Part shown: piece after piece, positions 11,560-22,789 of the stretch
Layout of the letters: each line of letters opens with the position of its first letter
Position numbering within the stretch: the first letter of the stretch is position 1
DNA from: Tubiluchus corallicola
Taxonomy: Eukaryota; Priapulida; Priapulimorpha; Priapulimorphida; Tubiluchidae
Assembly: GCA_030141605.1 (NCBI GenBank)
Contig: JAQGDQ010000689.1
Span: 1-64,000, forward strand
DNA length: 64,000 nt
Direction of reading: 5' to 3'
Made by a program: the position numbers and the translations under genes
The notes under the pieces: generated by a model
Databases searched by the model: none
Told to the model about the DNA's origin: nothing
Seen by the model: the letters and a program-made list of their open reading frames with translations, nothing else

Positions 11560-12533
11560 CATTTATATGCAGAACATCATACTTACTTGTGTTTTAAACT
11601 TAGAACATCATACTTACTTGTGTTTTAAACTTAGAACATCATACTTACTTGTGTTTTAAACTTAGAACAGCATACTTACTGGTGTTTTAAACTCAGAACA
11701 TCATACTTACTTGTGTTTTAAACTTAGAACATCATACTTACTTGTGTTTTAAACTTAGAACAGCATACTTACTGGTGTTTTAAACTCAGAACATCATACT
11801 TACTTGTGTTTTAAACTTAGAACATCATACTTACTTGTGGTTTAAACTTAGAACAGCATACTTACTGGTGTTTTAAACTCAGAACAGCATACTTACTTGT
11901 GTTTCAAACTTAGAACATCATACTTACTTGTGTTTAAACTTAGAACAGTATACTTACTTGTGTTTTAAACTTCGAACAGCATACTTACTGATGTTTTAAA
12001 CTTAGAACAGCATACTTACTGGTGTTTTAAACTAAGAATAGCATACTTACTGATGTTTTAAACTTAGAACAGCATACTTACAGGTGTTTTAAACTTATAA
12101 CAGCATACTTACTGGTGTTTTAAACTTAGAACAGTATACTTACTTGTGTTTTAAACTTAGAACAGCATACTTACTGGTGTTTTAAACTTAGAACAGTATA
12201 CTTACTTGTGTTTTAAACTTAGAACAGCATACTTACTGGTGTTTTAGACTTAGAACAGCATACTTACTGATGCTTTAAACTTAGAACAGCATACTTACTG
12301 ATGTTTTAAACTTAGAACAGCATACTTACTGATGCTTTAAACTAAGAACAGCATACTTACTGATGTTTTAAACTTAGAACAGCATACTTACTGATGTTTT
12401 AAACTTAGAACAGCATACTTTCTGATGTTTTAAACTAAGAACAGCATACTTACTGATGTTTTAAACTTAGAACAGCATACTTACTGATGTGTTAAACTTA
12501 GAACAGCATACATACTGATGCTTTAAACTGCTA
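11560..12533. repeat. 31-bp minisatellite with a donor-like core
   Basis: About 31 units of 31 bp (AACTTAGAACAGCATACTTA followed by CTGGTGTTTTA). On the minus strand, the strand of the gene starting at 11047, nearly every unit contains GTAAGTATG, which matches the animal 5' splice-site core from position +1 to +8. Confidence 0.95.
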
Positions 12534-12548
12534 TAAAAAGAGAAACAG

Positions 12549-13010
12549 TTAACTCTTTCAGTCCCAAATTACTTTTTAATAAGAAAAAAATTTGGCTTGG
12601 TACTTTAGTTCAGTATGTCCATCTTGTTTACACATAATAATTTTTTTCTACCTGTGCCCGGGTGCTAACTATAGCCTGTATCCCACGGGATACATTGAGA
12701 TTCAATGGAAGCATAACATGTGCTTCATTTTGCAACTGCTGATAATTTTTAAAAGTATTTAAGACATTTAGTATGCACGCTATGCTGATCTGTACGAAGT
12801 CATCTCTAAAGTACTGTACCTTGCGCAGTTTTTTATGCTATGTAGATTTTCTAGTCTGCCATTTTATCACCATTTTTAGTCTATTGGTATTGGCTTAAAT
12901 CAAAATAACTATTAACATATCAAATGACTGTCAATTTTAAAAGTTTATTAATTTTAAAGGCAGAAAATATTCTCGTATGCCACGGGATACAACGGGTATG
13001 AAAGGGTTAA
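12549..13010. mobile_element. piggyBac-type MITE, copy 1
   Basis: 462 bp bounded by TTAA on both sides, with inverted ends TTAACTCTTTCA and TGAAAGGGTTAA. TTAA target sites and ends starting with CYC are typical of piggyBac elements. Near each end is an imperfect palindrome of the form GTATCCCACGGGATAC. No transposase is encoded. Confidence 0.85.
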
Positions 13011-13205
13011 CTGAAATGCTGACATTATTTAACTAATTTTAGAAAACTGAGTATCATTAATCCCCCTCTTCATTGTCACATCAATCATATCCCTATATCA
13101 CCCCCCTCCCAACCGATTCGCCCCATTTTTTCTTCCTTGCACGTTTTACTTCCGGTTTTGCTACCAATAATATGAAGTTGTATCATATTTCTCATTGAAT
13201 TTACG

Positions 13206-13555
13206 CATTTACGAGGTTTTTTTGAAGGTTGCGTTTACGAGGGTTGTATTTATGAAGGTTGTGTTTACGAGAGTTGTGTTTACGAGGGTTGTGTCTATGA
13301 GGGTTGTGTTTATGAGGGTTGTGTTTTTGAGGGTTGCATTTACGGGGTTGTGTTTATGAAGATTGTGTTTACGAGGGTTGTGTTTACGAAGGTTGTGTTT
13401 ACGAGGGTTGTATTTACGAGGGTTGTGTTTACGAGGGTTGTGTTTATGAAGGTTGTGTTTACGAGGGTTGTATTTATGAAGGTTGTGTTTACGAGGGTTG
13501 TATTTACGAGGGTTGTGTTTACGAGGGTTGTGTTTATGAAGGTTGTGTTTAACTT
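13206..13555. repeat. 15-bp minisatellite
   Basis: About 23 units of TTTACGAGGGTTGTG with a TTTATGAAGG variant. As 15 is a multiple of three, several frames remain open (a repeating VYEGC on plus, NTTLV on minus). These frames have no start context or unique sequence, and I do not call a gene. Confidence 0.93.
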
Positions 13556-14170
13556 CAAAATATGTTTTTTAATTGACTCTAGTAACGTTGTCTGTTCTAA
13601 TGTTAAAGACGTAATCCATGCAGGGCAAGCGTGTTCTTGTATTGGTCTACTCCTGTCCACACCTGCAATGATGACGACGAGGGCCGAATTACGACCTTTT
13701 GAGGCTCTAAGCTAATGAAACTATGAGGTCCCCCAGAGATGGATCCACCTTCTAATTAGTCTGCACCAATTTTAAATGTTTTTCATTTGTGATATATTTT
13801 GGCAACATTTACGTGTGTTGTTTTGGACATAAGCACGTGGTGCCTCCTTGTGTTTGTTTTTTTTGCAAATTTAGGCTGTTGATAGACAGGTGAGCTAGGA
13901 CAGGAAATAGGCCATTGGCCTCATTTTGCAGACAGGATAGGAAAGAAGTAATTCTTGTTCAGTACGTCGTGTCGTTTTATAACAAAATTTTGTCAGTCGA
14001 GTTCTCTTTAGCAAGTTAGTAAGATGCTGCAAAGATGTAAGTTTGATTTCTTCATATTTCATAATATTATTATACATTTTCATTATAGCAGTTAATTATC
14101 CTTTTGACATTGGATTAGCAGAAAATGTTTTTATTTGCTTCAGATAAAACAAAGTCGAGTCGCACATAAT
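13556..14170. other. Intergenic, nothing recognised
   Basis: Short ORFs only; no conserved domain seen. Confidence 0.4.
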
Positions 14171-14252
14171 ATGTCAGTCAGTCAGTCAGTCAGTCAGTCA
14201 GTCAGTCAGTCAGTCAGTCAGTCAGTCAGTCAGTCAGTCAGTCAGTCAGTCA
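14171..14252. repeat. (CAGT)n microsatellite
   Basis: About 20 perfect tetranucleotide units. Confidence 0.97.
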
Positions 14253-14919
14253 AATATGTCATGATGTGATAGTGATTTTGGGATGAGACGATGATTGCCC
14301 ATTTTGGACAATAAAAAATCATAAATTACATCTAAAAGACTGTTGGACTTGTGTTGCGTACGTGTGTCGAAGCAAACTTGCTGCAAATTCTTTAAATAAA
14401 CTAGAATAGCTATAATTTTGTTTGTGAAAAAAAACGTTCTTTAAGAAGTACCACCATTGTACTATTTATTGCAAGCGAAATAAACACATATTTCAACACA
14501 AGCGTTGGTTAGTGAAAAACAGATTTTACAAAATGTTACCAAAGCTTGAGAGGTCTTAAGTTGAAGCCTATTCCTATCCAATAGGAAACTCGTCGTAGAC
14601 TTGGTCTATAAGCTGGTCATGCACCTTTAAAGAAAGACAGGATGTTGTTTCATAAATGTAAAAGTGTAAATAGTGTAAAAGCTTTTCTGATAATTAAATA
14701 ATAGATTAAAAACTTAATTAACGACGGGTGAGCCCAACTATTGAAGACATCACAAACTAACACAATTTTCAACAACAAAAGTATTCCACGAATGTGTTGC
14801 ACGTGTTTGCAAAAGCGAAAATTGAAGTACAGCGCTACTGTAAGATATTCAGTGTGTTGTACTAAAATTAGGCACGTTGTAAGGTAAAAATTCCAATTCA
14901 AATTTACCACTGTACTCAC

Positions 14920-15070
14920 TATGAGCTGTCTAACGTGTGCAGTTTATCACAAACTAACGCATCTGAACTGAGAGGTACAGCACCTCTTTTCTGTGCAATG
15001 CGTTTCTGATATGCAGGCGCTAGTACCCGTCTAACTATCGAATGGCGAAACACATGTAACAGCGAAGAAC
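14920..15070. repeat. Dispersed repeat family B, copy 1
   Basis: Phrases such as GAGGTACAGCACCTCTTTTC, GTGCAATGCGTTTCTGA and GGCGCTAGTACCCGTCTAAC recur in reverse complement at about 51060-51200. This is an interspersed element of unknown class. Confidence 0.55.
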
Positions 15071-15842
15071 TAGTGGCGCAAACGTGAAATTGTGTTTGTG
15101 GGTAATAATTATTTCACTTTCTTTTTTTTTTAAAAAAATAGTATGTTTCATTTCAGTATTTTAAAGAATAGATTGTTTTGACCTTCAGTTTAACTTTGGC
15201 TCCGGTTTTGATTTAAAGGTTTTGCTAAAAAAACAGTTAATAGGCCTAACATACTGTGCTTAGAAAATGGAGTTATTACTAAAAAAGTAAGTTTTTTTCT
15301 GTTTTCGACATTGCTGTGACATATATTTTTTCCAGGACAGAACCTATTTCCACAGTTTCGGCAGAATTTGACGATTTCGTTGAACTGAGCATGCGCAAAC
15401 CCCGAGTAGACGAACGTATCTCGTACACAAAGACAAAAACAAAGTTTACCACGTGCGCAGTGGGAGGTACCGTGTTACATCGGTTCTCTTTTAGTGGGAA
15501 GCTGTTGGGCGGGTAAGGGAGTAACCGATGGTGAAAGTTTGCAAGTGTTTATGAAGCCAAAATGTCGCTTTTCTTAAAACGCAGTGGTATCTGTTTTAAA
15601 ACCTTCAATTCATAACTGTTCCAGTCGACCACTCATTATCTGAAGCCCAGTGATTTATGTTTGTGATGAGCTGACGAACCCTGACACTTCCGGGCACGTC
15701 TGACCCAGGAGGAGTGTCATATGACAAGTTTTCCGGGAAAATAAAGCCCCTGGACAGCGGCTGGTTTGCTCATTTTTGCCGTAGCAGTTGGTCGTGTCTG
15801 TTACCAAGTGCAAATAAAGTTCGAATTGAGCCTTAAGACAAG
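15071..15842 (+). promoter_or_regulatory. Upstream region of the prokineticin-like gene
   Basis: It contains poly-T/poly-A stretches and, just before the start codon, TGCAAATAAAG at 15808-15818 and a short leader that ends directly at the ATG. No clear TATA box is visible. The small ORF at 15316-15516 has no recognisable domain. Confidence 0.3.
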
Positions 15843-17809
15843 ATGAAGACGGACATATTGATTCTTCTGGTTTTGTTTGGTTGCACTTTGGCTATTGTAC
15901 AGGTAAGAATTAAGGTATATTACAGAGTTAACCCTTTCATACCCCTTGTATCCCGTGGGATACGAGAATATTTTCTGCCTTTAAAATTAATAAAATTTTA
16001 AAACTGACAGTTATTTGATCTGTTAATAGTTATTTTGATTTAAGCCAATAACAATAGACTAAAAATGGTGATAAAATGGCAAACTAGAAAATCTACATAG
16101 CATAAAAAACTGCGCAAGGTACAGTACTTTAGAGATGACTTTGTACAGATCAGCATAGCATGCATACTAAATGTCTTAAATACTTTAAAAAATTATCAGC
16201 AGTTGCAAAATGAAGCACATTTTTGCTTTTGTGTTTTTAAAAAGTCGGATTTTGTTTTTTGCATATGACAAAGAATGTTGTGTGCATATGACAAAGAATG
16301 TTGTGTATCCCACAGGATACATTGGGAACAGAAGTACCAAGCCAACTAATTTTTTCTTATTAAAAAATAATTTGGGACTGAAAGGGTTAATACGATTAAT
16401 AAGTCGTAACACAACCGTAACTGATAAATATAGATGAAAACCGAGAAAATGTTGTGCTTTGCAGTTTAATTCTTTTTACCCAGCACAGACGCTTGCCTAA
16501 GAAAATCTATTGTATGGGTTTTATTAATTTCAATTAAGTATTAGCTAGTGAACTAGTCGTATGTTTGAATTGACTATTTTGAATTATTACATAATCGAAC
16601 TAACTAACTGTAAATTTCATCATTGCACATAGTGGAAATACTGTGATCAGTAAATTCCATCTAATACTCGAAATAAAAAAGGCACGCTGTAAAAATACAC
16701 ATTTTTAACACATTTTCTAAAGTCATTTTTACATGTTTTTGCGCATGCGTAGTCCATGTGAATTTGTGAAATTTTGTTCCAGGCTGCAGCAACCCATAGG
16801 GGTAATTATGGGCACGGACGCGGACACAATCATGGCTGGTACTGGAATAACAGGAGGCGTGGACCATCACAGCATTACTACCAAACCGCCTGTGACAATG
16901 ATGATGACTGTATGGAGTATGAATGTTGTACTCATCATCGACGGGGACACAGTGAGTAAATGGTAGCATTAGTTCCTGAACTCCACGATAAGATTTAGTC
17001 ACTCTTGTGGAATTTTAACAAACTAACAAGTTTTTACCCGTCTCAGGTTGGTTTGAAATTCGACGTTCAATATTCAATATTGAAAGTAAAAACAGTTTAA
17101 TGTATTGATACTCGAGACTTGCCATGGTCTCAAATACACGTCTCCTTACCAAAGGCAACACCACAATTCACTTCAGCTCAAGTTTATTTACGCTGTGCGT
17201 TTCAAATGCAGAGATTAAATGATAAATAAAAAATAAGATCTAAATTACAATGATAGCTAATTAAAGCAATGTGAAGTAATATCGACGTCATATCAAAAGT
17301 CGGCTGGCCATTTCACACAATAAATAAACTTTTTGACCTTGTGGCATGCACTTTTGACCTTCTGAACCAAAAAGCTGCAGGTTTGCGCCTTTCACTTAGA
17401 TGTGTTCCTGTGATAAGCATGGTGATTACAGCTTTGTCCATTCTGTTTTTACTGTTTGGACAGAGAGACAGACAGACGGACACACGAGCAGACGGGTACA
17501 GATAAACAGCAGCATTTAAACATTCTACTCACACTCAGACTGTTATTGACATGGATAATTATAATTTATGTTAAGATTACATAAAAATGTAATAAATTTT
17601 GCACTAATTTTCTAGGTTTCTGTGCATCTTCTCTAAGAGAAGGAGAATTCTGCGCTCTGGGTGGTGAAATCCCTTGGATGTGTCCCTGTAGCCAGCCAAT
17701 GATGTGCCAAGCCTTCGGAGACCATGATCATCCAGACGGGATATTTGGTTCAAGAGGAACTTACGGTCGCTGCCAAATGCCTTCGCCAAATTCCATCAGT
17801 ACCAAGTAA
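15843..17809 (+). CDS. Secreted prokineticin/Dickkopf-fold (colipase-fold) peptide, three exons
   Basis: Coding exons are 15843-15902, 16783-16951 and 17616-17809 (423 nt, 140 residues). Donors are CAG|GTAAGA and ACA|GTGAGT; acceptors are TTGTTCCAG and TTTTCTAG, and the frames join exactly. Exon 1 is a signal peptide (KTDILILLVLFGCTLA). Exon 2 begins with a His/Arg/Tyr/Gly-rich stretch, then ACDNDDDCMEYECC. Exon 3 gives FC, EGEFC, MCPCSQPMMC and GRC. The ten cysteines follow the C-C-CC-C-C-CxC-C-C order of prokineticins and of the second Dickkopf domain. The CPC and EGxxC signatures are closest to prokineticins, but the N-terminal AVIT residues are absent. Expected role: an extracellular ligand or a Wnt/GPCR modulator. 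A defensive or venom peptide of the same fold is possible. Confidence 0.8.
15928..16390. mobile_element. piggyBac-type MITE, copy 2, in intron 1
   Basis: 463 bp with TTAA at both ends and inverted ends TTAACCCTTTCATACCC and CTGAAAGGGTTAA. It lies in the opposite orientation to copy 1. Palindromes GTATCCCGTGGGATAC (left) and GTATCCCACAGGATAC (right) sit just inside the ends. It starts 25 bp after the splice donor of the prokineticin-like gene. Confidence 0.88.
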
Positions 17810-17937
17810 CAAGACATTAGTGCTGATGCTGTTTTTTTACTTCACCCTGTATAGCTAGAAAAAAATTGTTAAGCTAATGTAATCTGTATCAAACAATTCA
17901 TTTATGTTTGTTCAAAAACGAAATCTGATATTTTTAT

Positions 17938-18490
17938 CAGCAATTTCTCATTGTTACCAGGACATGTTTGCTGTTACTACCTGTTCATTGTTAGTTTTTG
18001 CTCATTGTTACTGCCTGTTCATTGTTACCAGGATGTGTTCACTGTTATTGCGTGTTCATTGTAAGTTTTTGCTCATTGTTACTGCCTGTTCATTGTTACC
18101 AGGATGTGTTCACTGTTATTGCATGTTCATTGTTAATTTTTGTTCATTGTTACTGCCTGTTCATTGTTACTATTTGCTCGTTCTTGCTATATATCTGTTC
18201 ATAGTTACTACCTGTTCATTGTTACTACTTACTACCAGTTCGTTGTTACTATATATTCATTGTTACTACCTGTTCGTTTTCGTTGTACTACTCATTCATT
18301 GTTACTACTCGTTCGTTGTTACTGCCTGTTCATTGTTACCATGACATGTCCACTGTTATTACCTGTTCATTGTTATTACCTGCTCATTGTTACTGCCTGT
18401 TCATTGTAAGTACTTGTTCATTGTTATTACCTATTCATTGTTACTACCTGTTCATTGTTACTACCTGTTCATTGTTACTACCTGTTCTTT
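17938..18490. repeat. 17-bp minisatellite
   Basis: About 30 diverged units of TTCATTGTTACTACCTG, starting about 130 bp after the stop codon of the prokineticin-like gene. Overlapping ORFs here only reflect the repeat. Confidence 0.92.
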
Positions 18491-19346
18491 TACTGTATTG
18501 CTCTGGAACCCGTCTGACATAAATAATCTTTCCATATTAATCTTTGTATATTATTTTGTAACAATGTTTGAATGAAATAATTGTAGATTTTGATGTCTGA
18601 TAAGCAAACTGTTTTTAATCCAATTAATTTTCACAGTTTATTTGCAAGTATAAATATCTGAATCTAGTAACATGTATATAAAAGTAAAATTTTAGCTGGA
18701 GTTTTTTTCATGTTCAGATTCTTGTACATTCATTTATTCATATTTCTAGTGTCAAAAATACATACAATACAAGAAAGAAAAACAAGACATACATACAATT
18801 TCAATTTTGAAATACAGTCAACCTCTGGTATAAGGTACTCACTTATAAGGGACTTTCAGTTTAAGACTGGTCCAGTTTTGCTTTAAGTCATGTTATGTTG
18901 CGAGTAATTAATCAATCAACTCCATTTTATTTTCTCAAAAGCAGGTAAAATTCGTCATAATTATTTTTACATTTCATTGCAGCTGAGAAGGAGCAGCGAA
19001 AGACCTATTGGTCATTTGGTCAGCTGCCCCTTATTAAAAATACAAGTTTGCTCACAGGCTCATGACATGTTTAGGTGTTTGTGTATATATAAAAGGCAAA
19101 AGCAACAAAGATCAACTCAAAGCAGAAATGCAATTCAAAGCATAAAAAGGAATAACATCAAGCAAAAAATTAATGAAATTCAATGAAGAGAAAAAATATG
19201 ATCAAATAAAAGCAACAAAAATCTACTCAAAGCAAAAATGCAATTCCACTCAGAATAAAAGGAAGTTATCACAAGCAATGCAAAACGGAATTTAACTCAT
19301 AGCAAAATATTATATCAAACAAAAGTTTGATTTTGCAAACGTACAC
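18491..19346. other. Intergenic, possible pogo/Tigger end
   Basis: ACAGTCAACCTCTGGTATAA at 18817-18836 resembles the terminal repeat of Tc1/pogo (Tigger-like) elements. The partner end is not seen. Purine-rich repeats with AAGCAACAAA and AATGCAATTC recur at 19100-19250. Confidence 0.35.
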
Positions 19347-19468
19347 TCCCGCTCCCTCTTTTGTAACATGCACGTGGTCATCTTGATTTGTCCTGGGTAC
19401 GAAACGAAGACGCGTCTTGGCTTCAATCATGTCCAAAGCCTCCCGTATTGTAGCCCTTTGATTGCTGT
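19347..19468 (-). pseudogene. Isolated astacin-metalloprotease-like exon
   Basis: The minus strand opens after the acceptor TTTTTTTCCTAG and reads SNQRATIREALDMIEAKTRL, then RFVPRTNQDDHVHV. This is the segment that precedes the zinc site of M12A (astacin) proteases, where families show S/AN-RA-I-x-AM and T-C-IRFVPRT. It ends at GGA|GTGTAC, a possible donor. Neither the HExxHxxGFxH zinc exon nor a propeptide exon is visible nearby. The usual cysteine of TCLRF is replaced by arginine (TRLRF). It is either one exon of a gene with long introns or a stray fragment. Confidence 0.5.
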
Positions 19469-19539
19469 CTAGGAAAAAAAACACACGGTAGAATGTCATG
19501 ATCCGTCGAACAGCTGTTTGGTTTAAAGGACAAGAAAAG

Positions 19540-19713
19540 GGGGTACATCAAGGGGTATGGTGGTTCTACTGAAGGAGTTATATTCGTAGTTACATTGAAA
19601 TCACAACCTTCCACAGAAAGTGGTGCTTTTGGTGTGTATGGTTTGAGAATGTAAGCACCCATTCCTATCCAAAATGAGAAAGCCATGCCTCCAAAGTGAC
19701 CAAACATGGCGCC
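19540..19713 (-). pseudogene. Isolated SLC5-type sodium/solute symporter exon
   Basis: After the acceptor CTTTTCAG the minus strand reads GAMFGHFGGMAFSFWIGMGA, then YILKPYTPKAPLSVEGC. This resembles the transmembrane helix and following extracellular loop of SLC5A5/6/8-like symporters (G..SFWIG.GA, then a proline-rich segment and PLS..GC). The 3' end merges into sequence resembling dispersed family A (TTTAAAGGACAAGAAAAG), so the exon may be cut. No other exons of the gene are apparent. Confidence 0.5.
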
Positions 19714-19841
19714 CTGAAAAGTTTCATATGGTTGTGGTAAATAGCGGCTGATTTTGCAGTTCAATAGTCTCTGATTCGGTTTGCTATTCTGTGGTGATTG
19801 AATAAATCTGCCACCAGGGCTATTTGTGATATTTTCCAAGG

Positions 19842-19965
19842 ATGAGCATGATCCAGGCAGAAAGCGAATTCAAATTAGAAAATTCAAAGCGAATTTACGA
19901 CTTTCGAACACAAATCAAGCCGAATTTAAAGATTTCGAAACCGAATCGAATTCGAATTTTAAAGG
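19842..19965. mobile_element. TTCGAA-rich MITE fragment
   Basis: Shares GACTTTCGAA and CGAATTCGAATTT with the copy at 5219-5587. Ends are missing. Confidence 0.45.
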
Positions 19966-20330
19966 ACAAGAAAAGTAGGTTTCAGAAAAATCGCCTTAAG
20001 AAATTATGTTACTTTACAGCGATTTTATGTATGGTAAATATCGAACTCGCGCTAAAAGGAATTTTTGTTTGTTTTCACTCGAAAAACTTCCGCAATACTG
20101 TTGCGACTGCGCTATTTCATGACGTCACAACGTAAATCAGTGGAAGAAAAGAAAACGTTAAACTATGTCCCAAAAAACTTTCCATGCAAAGTTGTGTTAC
20201 TTGGCATTTCGTTTACCAGCGTGAAACACTTATGTATGGGCCCAATTCGAAAAATAAACCCCCAATGGCACGACACTAGATCGAGACCTTTCGTTTGATG
20301 TATAGATCGCCACAAATGGTGCTGTCGTCA
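19966..20330. repeat. Dispersed repeat family A, left part
   Basis: GGTTTCAGAAAAATCGCCTT, then GCGATTTTATG and a CRE palindrome TGACGTCA at 20120-20127, are shared with 49520-49760 in the same order. The element therefore carries its own CRE-type site. Confidence 0.55.
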
Positions 20331-20398
20331 GAGCTATAGCCTCGAATCTTATATTTATATATATATATAAATATACAACATACCAAGAGAATTAATAT

Positions 20399-20570
20399 AT
20401 AGACTAGCAAATACCCCGCAAAAAATTTTGCGTATAAATACACTCATAATCAAAAATACGCAAACATCCTACCTAGTGTTTGTTTACTTACCTAACGCAA
20501 AGCCAGCAGCAGCAGCTTTTACTGAATTAAAGTTATAAGGTTACAGACAGAGCATAATGGATGACGTCAG
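20399..20570. repeat. Left arm of an inverted repeat flanking the protamine-like array
   Basis: This stretch (ACTAGCAAATACCCCGC, through TACCTAGTGTTTGTTTAC, to GGATGACGTCA) is matched at roughly 90 percent in reverse complement by 28428-28592. The arms are about 8 kb apart and the three Arg/Ser-rich genes lie between them. Confidence 0.85.
20562..20569. promoter_or_regulatory. CRE palindrome upstream of protamine-like copy 1
   Basis: Perfect TGACGTCA, 164 bp before the ATG and 42 bp before the X-box. CREB/CREM/ATF factors bind this sequence; CREM acts on protamine promoters in mammals. Binding here is inferred. Confidence 0.55.
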
Positions 20571-20610
20571 AACACCGAGGAAATGACATATTGTATGGAG
20601 ACGCACAATC

Positions 20611-20624
20611 GTTGCCATGGAAAC
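20611..20624. promoter_or_regulatory. RFX X-box, protamine-like copy 1
   Basis: GTTGCCATGGAAAC matches the RFX-factor X-box (GTTRCC, spacer, RGYAAC) except for one base. It lies 108 bp before the start codon, within the usual distance for X-box promoters. Confidence 0.65.
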
Positions 20625-20732
20625 GGTTCATCTCGCTCCGAGGCATCACTGAAGCCCGAAGGAGTTGGCTCTGATACTCGGCTGAGAAACGTGGTGCTGG
20701 ACTTCTCTCCCTTTATCGAGTAAAACAAGGAC

Positions 20733-21138
20733 ATGGCTGGTAAGCAGACACGGGTTGTTTATACAGCTCCAAAAAGTAAATAAACTACAGTTGATTAAGG
20801 CCTACGATATTTATTGGAATTACTTAACTGACACTTGAATTAATTAACAATTTAGTGCAAATTATCATGAACGTTGCTTTCCAGTCTCACGTTCTCGTTG
20901 TGAGAGACGACGTTCCGGTAGACGTTCCCGTTCCCGTTCTCGCCGACGTTCTCGTTATGGAAGACGTTCCCGTCGGCGCTCTCCTTCCCGTCGACGTTCT
21001 CGTTATGGAAGACGTTCCCGTCGGCGCCGTCCTTCCCGTCGACGTTCTCGTTATGGAAGAGGTTCCCGTCGGCGCCGTCCTTCCCGTCGACCGAAACGAC
21101 GAAGGTCTTGTCCTGGATGGCAACCGTCAGACGGTTGA
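20733..21138 (+). CDS. Protamine-like Arg/Ser-rich protein, copy 1
   Basis: Exon 1 is only 7 coding bases (20733-20739, ATGGCTG) before the donor GTAAGC. Exon 2 is 20885-21138 after the acceptor TTTCCAG. The joined frame gives 86 residues, about half arginine (42) with 18 serines, starting MAVSRSRCERRRSGRRS. The core repeats SRYGRRSRRR blocks with interspersed RRRPSRR, and ends KRRRSCPGWQPSDG. There is no RRM or other folded domain. Length, one small intron near the start, and R/S/Y composition fit sperm nuclear basic proteins (protamines), which compact DNA in the sperm nucleus; serines could be SRPK targets. An orphan RS-domain protein is the main alternative. The CDS sits behind an X-box and a CRE. 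Antisense ORFs here are composition artefacts. Confidence 0.72.
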
Positions 21139-21214
21139 TGCTGAAATACAAGCTCTGCAAAACTTCACGGTATGGCAGACTTACTGAGAATGTTTGTTGA
21201 ATTGGAACTGCAGG

Positions 21215-21475
21215 TTATTTATTTTGACTTACAATGATGTATGAAATTGTACCGTAATTTATTAGCATTTCCGGAGTTGCAGTCAAACACCACATTTTAC
21301 TATTGTACATGAAGATACTGGTTACAAATGCACTGAGAAGTCGCAAATTTGTTTTGAGGGAAAGTTTCTTGCTGGCGAGAATTGATTTACCTTTGATAAA
21401 ACAATATATTGCTTGCCGTTTCTTATTTTTCGTCTCATCAATTATGATGCCATTATACAAAATTTTAAATCGCAC
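21215..21475 (-). pseudogene. RTE-like LINE C-terminal fragment, unit 1
   Basis: The minus strand reads LKTNLRLLSAFVTSIFMYNS, then MWCLTATPEML, the thumb-side segment after the polymerase core of RTE-type reverse transcriptases (xxTSIxxYxSExW). Catalytic residues are not present. The fragment is part of the duplicated unit and recurs at 24047 and 27214. Confidence 0.65.
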
Positions 21476-22099
21476 TTAGAGCACCTTACTAACACACGAT
21501 TTTTTTCTTTTTCAGAAATATTATTGAAAATTCTCCCTAGCAAAGTTGAAATGGCAAATTTACAAGCAGAAGGGAAAAAGTTTCTGCCACAAAAAGTTTT
21601 CGATCTTCATCATTACTGTAACGTCAGATGAGCTTAGCTTCAGTGGAAAATCAACCTTTCATACTTGCACGAAATTGCTAAACTTTGTTAAAAAAATAAA
21701 TTAAAATTAAAAAAAGTTTTGACTTAATCATTTTTTGGTTTTATTGTATTGCAATTATGTGAAAAATCTGTGAAATTGTATCGTAATTATTATAAATGTT
21801 TTGATAATTTTTGCAACCAGTGTCGTCATACTTATTTTATGCAGAAAATTAAAGCCATCTAATGAATGTAATACGGAGTCTGAATTGGACATCAGCAAGC
21901 CATTATCCGTGCACTCCATCAAATGCAGGGATTACTATGGCGTCGTCTGTGAGGCGGGATCAGCACCTAGCTTAACAGAAAAGGAATTATACAAGGTGCA
22001 ATTTACATATACATCTATAATTATATATACTATCTTCATCTCCGTACAATTCATTAGATAAATGTACACTTTATGATAGTTAGCAAATTCAGTAAATAA
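21476..22099. other. Conserved non-coding block of the duplicated unit
   Basis: Shared with about 24308-24960 (and 27475-27705 in part). Contains AAATTTACAAGCAGAAGGGA and ACAAAAAGTTTTCGATCTTC in all copies. Copy 2 carries a roughly 30-bp insertion near 24724. No ORF with support. Confidence 0.6.
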
Positions 22100-22545
<446 letters not shown>

Positions 22546-22789
22546 GCATAGCTGTAAAGAAAAGTTGAAAAGGCACAAAAATGATCTTTCCTCATAATAT
22601 ACAGAATATCCGTAAACTTACTAAACCAGGCGGAGGTACCATAATGTCACCTTCAAAGGCACCTGAAAAAACATTGAAAAGATGTTATTGTTTATAGCAA
22701 TGCTACCATTTACCTGGCTATAGCATTAAAGTAAGTACGCCTTTTCACAGTTGCAGCGATTGATGATGATCGTGGAAAGGTCAAAGGTT

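Noticed and set aside
13334..13715. VYEGC and FTRVV repeat ORFs
   Set aside because: A 15-bp repeat keeps several frames open; frames lack a unique domain and differ only by repeat variants.
20852..21160. Minus-strand and alternative-frame ORFs over the protamine-like exons (GNVFHNENVDG and VPVGAVLPVD repeats)
   Set aside because: They are mirror frames of the Arg/Ser-coding repeat; only the spliced plus frame has a short first exon, donor and acceptor conserved in all three copies.
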